Both the position numbers and the translations under genes were made by a program. The notes under the pieces are model-generated. The model was not told where the DNA came from and did no database searches. It was given only the letters and a program-made list of their open reading frames with translations. A stretch of DNA of 64,000 nucleotides from Rhodopseudomonas palustris (GTDB lineage Bacteria; Pseudomonadota; Alphaproteobacteria; Rhizobiales; Xanthobacteraceae): contig NZ_CP140155.1 of assembly GCF_034479375.1 (NCBI RefSeq), positions 4,130,501 to 4,194,500 on the forward strand, written 5' to 3'. This document shows, piece by piece, positions 27,296-36,422 of the stretch (position 1 is its first letter; every line of letters begins with the position of its first letter).

Positions 27296-28285
27296 CTATG
27301 CCTCTGCCTTGAGCGGTCGCGTCAGCAGGCCTTCGATCGCCGCATCGACGCCGAGCTTGCCGGCAAGGATCGCCGCGACCGCGGTCGAGATCGGCATCTC
27401 GACGCCTTTCGCCTGCGCCATCTCGAGCAGCACCGGCGCGGTGTAATAGCCCTCGGCGAGCTTGCCGTGCGCCGCCGTCTCGATGCTCTCGCCGCGGCCG
27501 AGCGCCATGCCGAACGAGAAATTGCGCGATTGCGGCGTCGAGCAGCACATCGTCAGATCGCCCAATCCGGACAGGCCATGCATGGTCTCGATCCGCGCCC
27601 CATAGGCCTTGCCGAACCGCACCAGTTCGACGAAGCCGCGCGTCGTCATCGCCGCCAGCGCCGAGGCGCCGAGTTTGCGGCCCTCGACGATGCCGGCGCC
27701 AATCGCCATCACGTTTTTGGTGGCGCCGCCGAGTTCGACGCCGCGGACGTCGGTGGAGTGATAGGGCCGGAACGAGCCCGAATTCATCGCCTGCGCCAGC
27801 GCCTGGGCGACATCGGCGTCGGTGGCGGCGATCGTCACCGCGGTCGGCAGCCCGCGCGCGACGTCGGCGGCGAAGCTCGGCCCCGACAGGATCGCCGGGA
27901 TCGCGGCCGGCGCGCATTCGGCGATGATCTCGGTCATGAAGCGATGGGTGCCGTGCTCGATGCCTTTGGCGCAGGCGATCAGCGGCGTGCGCGCGGCGAT
28001 CAGCGGCTGCAGCGAGGTCACGACCTGGCGCAACACCTGCGCCGGCACCACCAGCAGCAGCGCCTGCGCGCGCGCGGCCTCGGCCAGATCGCGCGTCACC
28101 TTGATCGAATCGTCGAGCCTGACGCCGGGCAGAAACCGGCTCTCGCGCGCCTCGATCAGATGCTGCGCGTTGCCGGGATCGTGCTCCCACAGCGTCACGC
28201 TACGCCCCGCCCGCGCAGCGGTCAGCGCCAGCGCCGTCCCCCACGCCCCGCCGCCGAGCACGGCGATCGACTGAAAGTTACTCAT
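27296..28285 (-). CDS. gpsA: Glycerol-3-phosphate dehydrogenase [NAD(P)+]
   Basis: A 329-residue enzyme that reduces dihydroxyacetone phosphate to sn-glycerol-3-phosphate for phospholipid synthesis. The N-terminal [15 protein letters not shown] is the dinucleotide loop; [44 protein letters not shown], the catalytic Lys in [17 protein letters not shown], and [17 protein letters not shown] are all present. A 146-bp repeat separates it from tsaD upstream, so shared transcription with tsaD is less certain than with the EVE gene. Confidence 0.96.
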   Translation of the reverse strand: MSNFQSIAVLGGGAWGTALALTAARAGRSVTLWEHDPGNAQHLIEARESRFLPGVRLDDSIKVTRDLAEAARAQALLLVVPAQVLRQVVTSLQPLIAARTPLIACAKGIEHGTHRFMTEIIAECAPAAIPAILSGPSFAADVARGLPTAVTIAATDADVAQALAQAMNSGSFRPYHSTDVRGVELGGATKNVMAIGAGIVEGRKLGASALAAMTTRGFVELVRFGKAYGARIETMHGLSGLGDLTMCCSTPQSRNFSFGMALGRGESIETAAHGKLAEGYYTAPVLLEMAQAKGVEMPISTAVAAILAGKLGVDAAIEGLLTRPLKAEA

Positions 28286-28370
28286 CGGACCATCTCGTCA
28301 AAATGGCAGGAAGCGCCGGCCCGAGACGCGGCGCGGTCGCATATGAAAGTCTTCGGCCGATAGGAGACTC

Positions 28371-28516
28371 ACCCTCCCCTGGAGGGGGAGGGTCGCTCGC
28401 GCAGCGAGCGGGGTGGGGTGGCGAAGAGTTCATCCGCCGTGCCCGCTGCTCACCCCACCCCGTCACCCACGCCGCTTCGCGGCCTGGGTGCCGACCCTCC
28501 CCCTCCAGGGGAGGGT
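28371..28516. repeat. 146-bp inverted-repeat element (copy 1), between tsaD and gpsA
   Basis: Left end ACCCTCCCCTGGAGGGGGAG and right end CTCCCCCTCCAGGGGAGGGT belong to perfect 25-base terminal inverted repeats. Inner GGGGTGGGGTG and CACCCCACCCC also pair. The whole 146 bases are identical to 52444-52589. Confidence 0.92.
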
Positions 28517-28628
28517 GAAGAGAGCTCCGGTACCATGGCCCGCGAGAGTCTATATACGATCGCCCCGCCGCATGCGGGGAGAAGCTAGGAACCACTGCGG
28601 ACAATGAAGCAGACAACTCGATGCCCTC

Positions 28629-29720
28629 TCAAAATCCCGCGCGCGTATTGGTGAATTTGCCCGGCGCCACCGCGTTGGCGTCGAGCAGCCAGCGGGCGCG
28701 GGGGGCGGCGTCCATGGTGTCGGTGAGGCCGAGTGCGAGGCGCTCGGCGCCGGCCCAGGCGATCATCGCGCCGTTGTCGGTGCACAGCGCCGGCGGCGGC
28801 ACGATCAGCGTGGTCTGTGCCTTGGCGGCGACCTCGCGCAGGGCGCGGCGGATCGCCTGATTGGCGGCGACGCCGCCGGCCGCGACCAGCGCCTTCGGCG
28901 CGCCGAAGCGTTCGCGGAACAGCCGCAGTCCGGCGCTCAGCCGGTCGGCCATCGAGTCCAGCACCGCGGCCTGGAAGCCGGCGCACAGATCATTGATGTC
29001 CTGCGGCTCCAGCGGCGTCAGCCGACTGGCCTCATTGCGCACCGCGGTCTTCAACCCGGACAGCGAGAAGTTGGCGTCCGGCCGGCCCAGCATCGGCCGC
29101 GGGAAGGCGAACCGGGTCGCATCCCCGGAGGCCGCCGCGCGCTCGACCTGCGGCCCGCCCGGGTAAGGCAGCCCCAGCATCTTGGCGATCTTGTCGAACG
29201 CCTCGCCGATGGCGTCGTCGACCGTGGTGCCGAGCCGGACATAGTCGCCGACGCCGAGCACGGCGACGATCTGGGTGTGGCCGCCGGAGGCGAGAAACAG
29301 GCAATAGGGAAACTCGGTCGAATCCGTCAGCCGCGGCGTCAGCGCGTGCGCCTCGAGATGGTTGACCGCGATCAGCGGCGTATTGTGCACCAGCGCGATC
29401 GCCTTCGCGGTGGTCAGGCCGACGATGACGCCGCCGATCAGCCCGGGTCCGGCCGCCGCCGCGACGCCGGACAGCTCCGCGAATCCGGTTCCGGCTTCCT
29501 GCATCGCACGGGCAACGATGCCGTCGAGCAGATCGACATGGGCGCGCGCGGCGATTTCGGGGACAACGCCGCCGAACGGCGCGTGCTCCTCGGTCTGCGA
29601 ACGCACGATGTTGGAGAGAATCCGGCCGCTGCCGTCGGCGCGGCGCTCGACCACCGCGGCTGCGGTTTCATCGCAGGTGGTCTCGATTCCAAGCACCAGC
29701 AAGGTCTGTTCACTAGTCAA
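28629..29720 (-). CDS. tsaD: tRNA N6-adenosine threonylcarbamoyltransferase
   Basis: About 363 residues; transfers the threonylcarbamoyl group to A37 of ANN-reading tRNAs (t6A). [17 protein letters not shown] opens the ASKHA fold; the metal His pair is in [12 protein letters not shown] and [47 protein letters not shown] and [10 protein letters not shown] complete the family set. I chose the TTG at 29720, which has AAGGG 5 bases upstream and places the fold right at the N-terminus. An ATG at 29798 would add 26 non-conserved residues. It is divergent from hemD, with hemC absent between them. Confidence 0.93.
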   Translation of the reverse strand: MTSEQTLLVLGIETTCDETAAAVVERRADGSGRILSNIVRSQTEEHAPFGGVVPEIAARAHVDLLDGIVARAMQEAGTGFAELSGVAAAAGPGLIGGVIVGLTTAKAIALVHNTPLIAVNHLEAHALTPRLTDSTEFPYCLFLASGGHTQIVAVLGVGDYVRLGTTVDDAIGEAFDKIAKMLGLPYPGGPQVERAAASGDATRFAFPRPMLGRPDANFSLSGLKTAVRNEASRLTPLEPQDINDLCAGFQAAVLDSMADRLSAGLRLFRERFGAPKALVAAGGVAANQAIRRALREVAAKAQTTLIVPPPALCTDNGAMIAWAGAERLALGLTDTMDAAPRARWLLDANAVAPGKFTNTRAGF

Positions 29721-29896
29721 ATTGAGCCCTTGCGTTTGCCGCCGAACCGGCGTTCTCCTTGCTTCGCGTAGCATTGCGGGGTCTCGGAATGCAATCATCC
29801 GGTCGGCTCCCCGCAGCTCCGGCTAAGTCTGGCGGCCTGCCTGTGCGGGCGGCCGCGACGACCCCTGTTTCCCTCTCACATGCGAGGACGTCAGGC

Positions 29897-30640
29897 GTGG
29901 CTATGCTTGTCACCCGCCCGCAACCCGACAACGACGCCACCGCCGCAGCGCTGCGCGCGAAGGGCTACGACGTGTTGCTGGCGCCGATGTTGCGGTTCGA
30001 GCCGGTGCCGTTTCCGGACGATCAGGACGCCGACTATACGGGCGTGATCGTCACCAGCGCCAACGCGCTGCGGGCGATCGCCGACCAGCCCGGCTTCGCG
30101 CGGCTGTTGAAGCTGCCGCTGTTCGCGGTCGGCAAGCACACCGCGCGCGCGGCCCGCGACGCCGGCTTCAAGGACGTCATCGTCGCCGAGGGCGACGCCG
30201 CGAAACTGCGGCTGAAGGTCGCCGACAGCGTGCGCGGCAAAAAGAAGGCGGCCGGCGCGTTGCTGTATCTGGCCGGCGCCGATCTGTCGCGCGATCTCGC
30301 CGGCGAATTGCGCGAAGACGGCTTCAACGTGGTGATGCAGACGACCTATAAGATGCTGCCGGTGCCGACGCTCCCTGGGGATATCTGCGCCGAATTCGCG
30401 GCCAACCGGATCGAGGCGGTGCTGCATTATTCGCGGCGCAGCGCGCGCGCCTTCATCGACGCGACGCGGGCGTCCGGGATCGAGATCTCGGCGCTGGCGA
30501 TCCCGCAATGCTGCCTGTCGGAATCGGTGTCCGACGTGATGCGCGAGGCCGGTGCAACGCAGGTGATGGTGGCGCGCACGCCCGACGAGAAGGCGCTGTT
30601 CGAGGCGCTGGACCGCGCGGTCGGCGCGCCCGCGCGCTGA
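29897..30640 (+). CDS. hemD: Uroporphyrinogen-III synthase
   Basis: About 247 residues; closes and inverts ring D of hydroxymethylbilane to give uroporphyrinogen III, the common precursor of heme, bacteriochlorophyll and cobalamin. The N-terminal MLVTRPQPDNDATAAALRAKGYDVLLAPML, then YTGVIVTSANALRAI and LFAVGKHTARAARDAGF, are clear HemD features; the C-terminal VLHYSRRSARAFIDAT and the ALFEALDR end also fit. I chose GTG 29897 (M-A-M-L-V-T) because GAGG lies 9 bases upstream; ATG 29903 is the alternative. It heads a hemD-mic60-hemY string. Confidence 0.9.
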   Translation: MAMLVTRPQPDNDATAAALRAKGYDVLLAPMLRFEPVPFPDDQDADYTGVIVTSANALRAIADQPGFARLLKLPLFAVGKHTARAARDAGFKDVIVAEGDAAKLRLKVADSVRGKKKAAGALLYLAGADLSRDLAGELREDGFNVVMQTTYKMLPVPTLPGDICAEFAANRIEAVLHYSRRSARAFIDATRASGIEISALAIPQCCLSESVSDVMREAGATQVMVARTPDEKALFEALDRAVGAPAR

Positions 30641-30692
30641 ACGAACAACGCGCCGGGCCGGCAACGGATCCGGCAGGAGCGACGAGGAACGA

Positions 30693-32195
30693 TTGCGGAT
30701 GGTCGAGAACAGGCCCGGACACGAGGATACGCAGCACGGAGAGGACCGGCGGGAGCCGCTCGCGCCCGATGGCGCCGGCGATGTGCTTCCCGGACAGGAC
30801 GCCGATGCGCATCCGGAAAACGCCACCGAGGTGGATGTCGACGCGGCGATCGAATCGCCACCGCAGCATCCCGTCGAACCAGCCGCGGAGGAGTTTCGCG
30901 ACGCTCCGGCCGCAGAGGTGACAGAAGTGTCGGAGACGGCGGAGGCAGACGCGCCGTCGCGTCGGGCCGAGACCGACGATGCGCCGGAGCCGGAGATCGC
31001 GACCGCCGATTCCGAGACCCGGTTCGCCGCCGCCGCGCGCGACGCCGAGGAACCCGCCGCCCGGTCGGCTGCCGAACCGCGCCGGCCCGGCATCGCCGCA
31101 ACGATGCTGCCGCCGGTACTGGCGGTCGCGATTGCCGCCGCCGCGGTGATCGGGGCGGGGAAAGCGGGGCTGCTGCCGGACTACTTCACGACCGGCGCGA
31201 GCGCGCCGCAGGGCGATGCCGCCGCGCTCGATGCGCTGAAGGCGCGGGTCGCCGAGCTTGAAGCCCGCCCCGGCGCCGGCGCGGCGCCGGTCGCCGACGC
31301 CACCACCTTCGACGCGCTCGCCGCCCGGCTCGCCAGCCTCGAGGCGCGACCAGTGTCGACCGGCGCGGAGACCGCCGCGCCGCCGGCCGCCGCGGCCGAT
31401 CCGGCGCTGACCGGCAAGGTCGAGGCGCTGGAGAAGACGGTCGCGTCGCTGCGCGACGATCTGACTGATCTGCGCAGTCGGTCCGAGCAGCTCGCACGCG
31501 CGGTCAAGGACGCCAAGGCGACGTCGTCGACCGAGACGCCGGCCTCCGATACGCCCGCGGCCGATTCCGCGGCGGCGCTGGCGGCGATCAATGCGCGGCT
31601 GACCGAACTCGAACAGGCCTCCAAGGCCGCGACCGCAGCCACGCCGCAGCCGCCGCAGTCTTCAGCCGCGTCGGAGGATGCGCCGCTGCGCCGGCTCGTT
31701 ACCGCGACCATGCTGGATCTCACCGTCCGGCAGGGCGCGCCCTATGCGCCGATCCTGAAGGCGGCGCAGCCGCTCGCGACCGAGCCGGCCGCGTTGCAGC
31801 CGCTGGAGCCGTTCGCCGCGACCGGCGTGCCCAGCGCCGCCGCGCTCGGCCGCGAGCTGATCGCGCTGCTGCCGAAGCTGCTGCCGGGCGACGACCCGGC
31901 CAACACCACCAATTTCATCGACCGGTTCCAGGCCAATGCCGAGCGGCTGATCCGGATCCAGCGTTCCGACGCCACGCCCGGCGTCGACCGCACCGCGATC
32001 GTCGGCCGCCTCACCGCCGCCGCACAGCGCGGCGACCTTGCCGAAGCCCGGCGCGAACTGAAAGCGCTTGCGCCGGCCGACCGTGCTCCTGTTCAATCCT
32101 GGATCGAGCGATCCGAGGCGCGCGATCAGGCTCTCGCCGCTTCGCAATCCTTCGCCACCGCGGCGCTGGCCGCGTTGCCAAAACCGTCGCCATAG
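30693..32195 (+). CDS. Mitofilin/Mic60-family membrane protein
   Basis: About 500 residues. Residues 1-130 are acidic and Ala/Pro/Glu-rich, probably disordered. One transmembrane helix follows near residues 134-158 (ATMLPPVLAVAIAAAAVIGAG). Residues about 165-325 show heptad-like repeats ALKARVAELEARPG and LAARLASLEARP, a periplasmic coiled coil. The C-terminus (about 330-500) is the mitofilin domain: VTATMLDLTVRQGAPYAPILKAAQPLA and RGDLAEARRELKALAPADRAPVQSWIERSEAR. Bacterial Mic60 shapes intracytoplasmic membranes in purple bacteria and tethers to outer-membrane proteins. The start TTG 30693 follows GAGGAACGA; an ATG at 30699 is nearly equivalent. It sits between hemD and hemY, 7 bases from hemY. 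Confidence 0.88.
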   Translation: MRMVENRPGHEDTQHGEDRREPLAPDGAGDVLPGQDADAHPENATEVDVDAAIESPPQHPVEPAAEEFRDAPAAEVTEVSETAEADAPSRRAETDDAPEPEIATADSETRFAAAARDAEEPAARSAAEPRRPGIAATMLPPVLAVAIAAAAVIGAGKAGLLPDYFTTGASAPQGDAAALDALKARVAELEARPGAGAAPVADATTFDALAARLASLEARPVSTGAETAAPPAAAADPALTGKVEALEKTVASLRDDLTDLRSRSEQLARAVKDAKATSSTETPASDTPAADSAAALAAINARLTELEQASKAATAATPQPPQSSAASEDAPLRRLVTATMLDLTVRQGAPYAPILKAAQPLATEPAALQPLEPFAATGVPSAAALGRELIALLPKLLPGDDPANTTNFIDRFQANAERLIRIQRSDATPGVDRTAIVGRLTAAAQRGDLAEARRELKALAPADRAPVQSWIERSEARDQALAASQSFATAALAALPKPSP

Positions 32196-32202
32196 GATTC
32201 CC

Positions 32203-33972
32203 ATGCTGCGCATCATCCTGTTTCTCGTGATCATCGCGCTCGCGGCCGCGGGCGCGGCCTGGGTGGCCGAACAGCCCGGCGAGGTCGTGCTGTCGTGGAA
32301 TGCCTGGCGCGCCGAGATGCGGTTGCCGGTTTTCATCCTCACGCTCGGCGGCGCGATCGTTGCGATCGGGCTGGTGTGGGCGATCATCACCGCGCTGTGG
32401 CGGGCGCCCAAGCGGATGAAGCTCGGCCGCGCCGCGCGACGCAGCGGCCGGGCCCAGCGCGCCATCACCCAGGGTCTGCTGGCGGTCGGCCATGGCGATG
32501 CGGTAGCGGCCCGGAGCCACGCCACCGCCGCGCGGCGGCACGCCCCGCACGATCCGCTGGCGCTGCTGCTGCAGGCGCAATCGGCGCAGCTCGAGGGCGA
32601 CCGCGACGGCGCCCGCCGCGCCTTCCTGGCGATGGCCGGGCGCGACGACACCAAATCGCTCGGCATGCGCGGGCTGTATATCGAGGCGCAGCGCGCCAAC
32701 GATCCGCAGGCGGCGCTGGCGATCGCCGAGGAGGCGCTGCGGCTGCAGCCGAATGCGGCCTGGGCGTCGCAGGCGGTGCTCGGCTTCCGCTGCGCCCGCG
32801 CCGACTGGACCGGGGCGCTGGAGATTCTCGAAACCAATCTGTCGTCCGGCCTGGTCGACAAGAAAGCGTTCCGCCGCCAGCGCGCGGTGCTGCTGACGGC
32901 GCGGGCGCTCGACGTCGAGGACAGCGACGAGAGCCTGTCGCGCGACAGCGCGCTGGAGGCCAACAAGTTGGCGCCGACGCTGGTGCCGGCCGCGGTGCTC
33001 GCCGCCAGATGTCTGGCCGAGACGCATCAGGTGCGCCGCGCGATGAAACTGCTGGAGGCGGCCTGGCAGGCCGAGCCGCACCCCGACATCGCCGAGGCCT
33101 ATGCCCACCTCAAGCCCGGCGATCCGCCGAACATCAGGCTGGCGCGGGTCGAAAACCTGATCGCCAAGAACCGGGCGGATTTCGAGAGCGCGCTGGCGCT
33201 CGCCCGCGCCGGGATCGACGCCGGCGAATTCGCCAAGGCGCGCCGGGCGCTTGAGCCGTTCCTGGACAACCCGACCCAGCGCGTCGCGATGCTGATGGCC
33301 GAGATCGAGCACGGCGAACGCGGAGATACCGCCAAGGCGCGGGCCTGGACGCTGCGCGCGGTCCGCGCGCTGCCGGACCCGGTCTGGACCGCCGACGGCT
33401 ACGTCTCCGACCATTGGCGTCCGGTGTCGCCGGTGACCGGCCGGCTCGACGCGTTCCAGTGGCAGGTGCCGCTGGCCGCACTGCCGGCCAAGAAGACGGT
33501 GGTGATCGAGGACAACCCTTTCCATGACGCGCTGATCGCCTCCTCGGCGCCCGAGGCGCTCCCGGCCGCGAAGCCGGACGAGCCGGTGGTCGTGACGGTC
33601 GAGACGGTGACCGAAGCCGCGGTGGTGTCGCCGAAGGAGGCGGAGGCGACGCTGATCACGGTCGAGCCCGACACGGTGGCCGACAAGCCCAAGGACGTCT
33701 TGAAGGATGCGCCCAAGGAGCAGGGCAAGGACGGCGGCAAGGACGGCAGCAAGGCCGAGGCGCCGGTCGCCGCGGCCGAAACCGTGATACCGATGCCGTC
33801 GACGCCGCTGTTCCATCGCCGCCCGTCGCAGACCCCGCCGGTGATCCCGATCGTCCGTGCCCCGGACGATCCCGGCGTCGACGAGGAAGCCGCACCGGAG
33901 GATTTCGGCGAGCGCTCCACCGCCCCCGCCGGCCAGACCGGCAGCTGGCGCGGCTACCGCCCGCCGCGCTGA
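32203..33972 (+). CDS. hemY: HemY-family TPR membrane protein
   Basis: A 589-residue protein (proteobacterial HemY, not the Bacillus protoporphyrinogen oxidase). Two N-terminal helices (residues 1-20 LRIILFLVIIALAAAGAA, and about 42-66 LPVFILTLGGAIVAIGLVWAI) flank the EQPGEVVLSWNAWRAEM motif. TPR-like helices rich in Ala follow to about residue 420. The last 150 residues are Pro, Lys and Glu-rich and look disordered (KDVLKDAPKEQGKDGGKDG). The family is genetically linked to heme synthesis, with its biochemical role unsettled. It overlaps in operon layout with hemD and mic60. Confidence 0.9.
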   Translation: MLRIILFLVIIALAAAGAAWVAEQPGEVVLSWNAWRAEMRLPVFILTLGGAIVAIGLVWAIITALWRAPKRMKLGRAARRSGRAQRAITQGLLAVGHGDAVAARSHATAARRHAPHDPLALLLQAQSAQLEGDRDGARRAFLAMAGRDDTKSLGMRGLYIEAQRANDPQAALAIAEEALRLQPNAAWASQAVLGFRCARADWTGALEILETNLSSGLVDKKAFRRQRAVLLTARALDVEDSDESLSRDSALEANKLAPTLVPAAVLAARCLAETHQVRRAMKLLEAAWQAEPHPDIAEAYAHLKPGDPPNIRLARVENLIAKNRADFESALALARAGIDAGEFAKARRALEPFLDNPTQRVAMLMAEIEHGERGDTAKARAWTLRAVRALPDPVWTADGYVSDHWRPVSPVTGRLDAFQWQVPLAALPAKKTVVIEDNPFHDALIASSAPEALPAAKPDEPVVVTVETVTEAAVVSPKEAEATLITVEPDTVADKPKDVLKDAPKEQGKDGGKDGSKAEAPVAAAETVIPMPSTPLFHRRPSQTPPVIPIVRAPDDPGVDEEAAPEDFGERSTAPAGQTGSWRGYRPPR

Positions 33973-34145
33973 GGCGGGCTGCAGCCGCCACCGGGGCAAT
34001 CGCGGCGCCCGACAACGATTTTGACGATTTGGTCGGATCTGAGAGGCCGATCCGACGTCCGATCGGCCGTGGTTCTTGCCAATTCGCCCGCCGGTCGATA
34101 TCAGAGGCCAGCGTTTTCGGGCGGTGCATCACCCGCCCGAAGGTC

Positions 34146-34221
34146 GCCGCAATAGCTCAGCTGGTAGAGCACGTCATTCGTAATGACGGGGTCGGGGGTT
34201 CGAATCCCTCTTGCGGCACCA
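34146..34221 (+). tRNA. tRNA-Thr (anticodon CGT)
   Basis: 76 bases including encoded CCA. Acceptor GCCGCAA/TTGCGGC pairs perfectly; D arm GCTC/GAGC; anticodon stem CGTCA/TGACG with loop TTCGTAA; T arm GGGGG-TTCGAAT-CCCTC. The anticodon CGT reads ACG. A TTTTT follows the CCA. Confidence 0.97.
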
Positions 34222-34335
34222 TTTTTCTCCCACGATTCTCAGCAGCGGTCGCTTCGATCGCGCGCGTGTTTCGAGGCGTCACGGCCCGCGACGCGCGCGG
34301 GCGTGAATGTTTCGCCGTCGATATCACTCCTCACA

Positions 34336-35169
34336 TCACTCCTCCCTTGCCCAGCTCGCGCGTTTGACGGCGCGTTCGCAGAGGAAGTCGAGGGCGAAGC
34401 CGATCAGGCCGATGATCACCACGGTGGCGGCGAGGCGGTCGTATTCCAGCGTGTCGCGGGCGTCGTTGATGGCGTAGCCGAGGCCGGAGGTGACGCCGAG
34501 GAATTCGGCCGGCACCAGCACGATCCAGGCGACGCCGACCGCGAGCCGGATGCCGGCCAGCGAATCCTGCATGATCGCCGGCACGATGATGGTGAACAGC
34601 ATGTGCCACGGCCGTGCGCCGAGATTGCGCGCGACCTTGAACCAGGCCGGGTCGATCCTTCGGAAGCCGTGCGCGGTCGAGAACAGGATCGGCCAGATCG
34701 CCGCCACGCCGATCAGGAACACGATCGCGGCATTCCAGCTCGCAAACGCCATCACGGCGATCGGCATCCAGGCCAGCGGCGAGATCATCCGCAGGAACTG
34801 GAACGGCACCGAGCTCGCCTCGCGCATGCCGCGGAAGCGGCCGACCAGAATGCCGAGCGGCACGCCGAGCGCGATCGCCCAGGCGAGCCCGCCGGCGATC
34901 CGGCCGAGACTCGGCCACGCCATCTTGGCCGCCTCGCCGCTGATCAGCATCTGCCACAGCCGCTCGAAGGTCGGCAGCGGCGCGAAGTCGGCGAAATTCG
35001 CGGTGCGCGGATCGGAGGCGACGATGAAGCCGCCGATCCACCACACGCCGAGCAGCACCGCAATGCCGAGCGCGATATGGCCCGAGCTGCGCAGCCGGCC
35101 GGCGAAGGCGCCGCTTCGTGACGCCGCCGCCTGTGCCGGCGCGTCGTCGATCGTCAGATCGAGGCTCAC
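34336..35169 (-). CDS. ABC transporter permease (NMT1/sulfonate/nitrate type)
   Basis: About 277 residues with some six transmembrane helices (first HIALGIAVLLGVWWIGGFIV). The cytoplasmic EAA-like loop that contacts the ATPase is GVAWIVLVPAEFLGVTSGLGYAINDARDTLEYD. It begins with GTG at 35169, which overlaps the stop of the substrate-binding gene by 4 bases (GTGA), so translation is coupled. It is the last gene of a six-gene leftward operon and ends facing tRNA-Thr. Together with the two upstream genes it makes a complete importer. Confidence 0.9.
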   Translation of the reverse strand: MSLDLTIDDAPAQAAASRSGAFAGRLRSSGHIALGIAVLLGVWWIGGFIVASDPRTANFADFAPLPTFERLWQMLISGEAAKMAWPSLGRIAGGLAWAIALGVPLGILVGRFRGMREASSVPFQFLRMISPLAWMPIAVMAFASWNAAIVFLIGVAAIWPILFSTAHGFRRIDPAWFKVARNLGARPWHMLFTIIVPAIMQDSLAGIRLAVGVAWIVLVPAEFLGVTSGLGYAINDARDTLEYDRLAATVVIIGLIGFALDFLCERAVKRASWAREE

Positions 35170-36410
35170 AGCGACAGCACCTCGGTCCGGGCGAAGGGAT
35201 CTTCGGGATTGACGCTCGGCGATGTCTTCCAGTCCGGGTACTTCGTCATCGCCTGCTTGACGAAGTGATAGTCGACCAGATCCTTGGCGACGAATTCCGG
35301 ATCGAGCTTCTTCAGGAAGGTGGTATCGCCCGAGACCACCGTCTCGTTCATCGCGCCGACGATCAGCTTGGTCGCCGACGGATACGGCCAGGGCTGGAAG
35401 TCGATCCGGCCGAGCTTCCAGTCCGGATGGGTGATGGCGCCGCTCTCGCCATAGGTCTTGTCGTCGTAATAGGTCATCGCGCGCTCGATCACCGGCGCCG
35501 GCAGCGGCAGATAGCCTTCGCCGTCCTTCGACAGCAGCTTGGCGACTTCCTTCTTGTTGGCGGCGGCGTAGATTTCGGCGCGGACCAGCGCGTTCATCAC
35601 CTTCTGGGTCCATTCCGGCTTCTTCCTGGTCACCTCCTCGTTCATGCACAGCACGCAGCAGGGGTGATTCTTCCAGATGTCGCCGGTGAAGCGCAGCATC
35701 CGGCCGCCGGCCTTGATCTCGCCCAGCGCGTTGAACGGCTCGGCGACGATGTAGGCGTCGATCTTCCTGGCCGCGAGCGCCGGCGGCATGTCCGGCGGCG
35801 CCATCACCTGCAGATTGCATTCGTCGGCCGCGAGCGTCTCGCCCTGGCCCTTGATCACCGGCTTGATGCCGGATTTGCGCAGCGCGTATTGCAGCACGAT
35901 GTTGTGCATCGAGTACCAGAACGGCACCGCGACCTGCTTGCCGCCGAAATCCTTGAACGACGCGATGCCGCTCTCGCCGCCCACCACCACGCCGGAGCCG
36001 TTGGTGTGGGCCCAGGCCATGATCTTGACCGGGAAATTGTTGTTGTAGCGCATCCACACCGGGATCGGCTTGAGCAGATGCACCAGGTTGAACTTGCCGG
36101 CGGCGAAGCTCTCCACCAGCGGCGACCAGCCGCGGATCAGGGTCGGGCGCTCGGCCTCGAGGCCCTCGTCCTTGAAGTAGCCCATGCCGTGCGCGACCAG
36201 GAGCGCGGTGGCATCGGTGATCGGCAGATAGCCGATCCGCACCACGTCGTCGTCGGCCGCACGCGCGGACTGGCCGAAGCCGCCCAGCATGGTGCCGAGC
36301 GCGGCGAGGCCGCCGGCCGCCAGCATGTCGAGCGTCTGCCGGCGGTTGATCGCGAACCGGAAGCGATCGTCATCGGCGTGGACGATGTCATTTCCGCAAT
36401 TGATGCACAT
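35166..36410 (-). CDS. ABC transporter substrate-binding protein (NMT1/NrtA/CmpA-like), exported
   Basis: A 414-residue binding protein. Residues about 22-51 hold a twin-arginine-like signal (NRRQTLDMLAAGGLAALG then FGQSARA). Ahead of this is an unusual MCINCGND with C-x2-C. The mature part begins DDVVRIGYLPITDATALLVAHGMGYFKDEGLE, the NMT1 fold, with GWSPLVESFAAGKFNLVHLL and FWYSMHNIVLQYALRKSG. NrtA-like relatives bind nitrate, bicarbonate, cyanate or sulfonates; the ligand here is unknown. Neighbouring rhodanese and OsmC-like genes favour a sulfur compound by inference. Confidence 0.9.
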   Translation of the reverse strand: MCINCGNDIVHADDDRFRFAINRRQTLDMLAAGGLAALGTMLGGFGQSARAADDDVVRIGYLPITDATALLVAHGMGYFKDEGLEAERPTLIRGWSPLVESFAAGKFNLVHLLKPIPVWMRYNNNFPVKIMAWAHTNGSGVVVGGESGIASFKDFGGKQVAVPFWYSMHNIVLQYALRKSGIKPVIKGQGETLAADECNLQVMAPPDMPPALAARKIDAYIVAEPFNALGEIKAGGRMLRFTGDIWKNHPCCVLCMNEEVTRKKPEWTQKVMNALVRAEIYAAANKKEVAKLLSKDGEGYLPLPAPVIERAMTYYDDKTYGESGAITHPDWKLGRIDFQPWPYPSATKLIVGAMNETVVSGDTTFLKKLDPEFVAKDLVDYHFVKQAMTKYPDWKTSPSVNPEDPFARTEVLSL

Positions 36411-36422
36411 TACGAGATCCTT

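Noticed and set aside
28371..28516. Possible insertion sequence
   Set aside because: The element is too small to encode a transposase; it is listed as a non-autonomous repeat.
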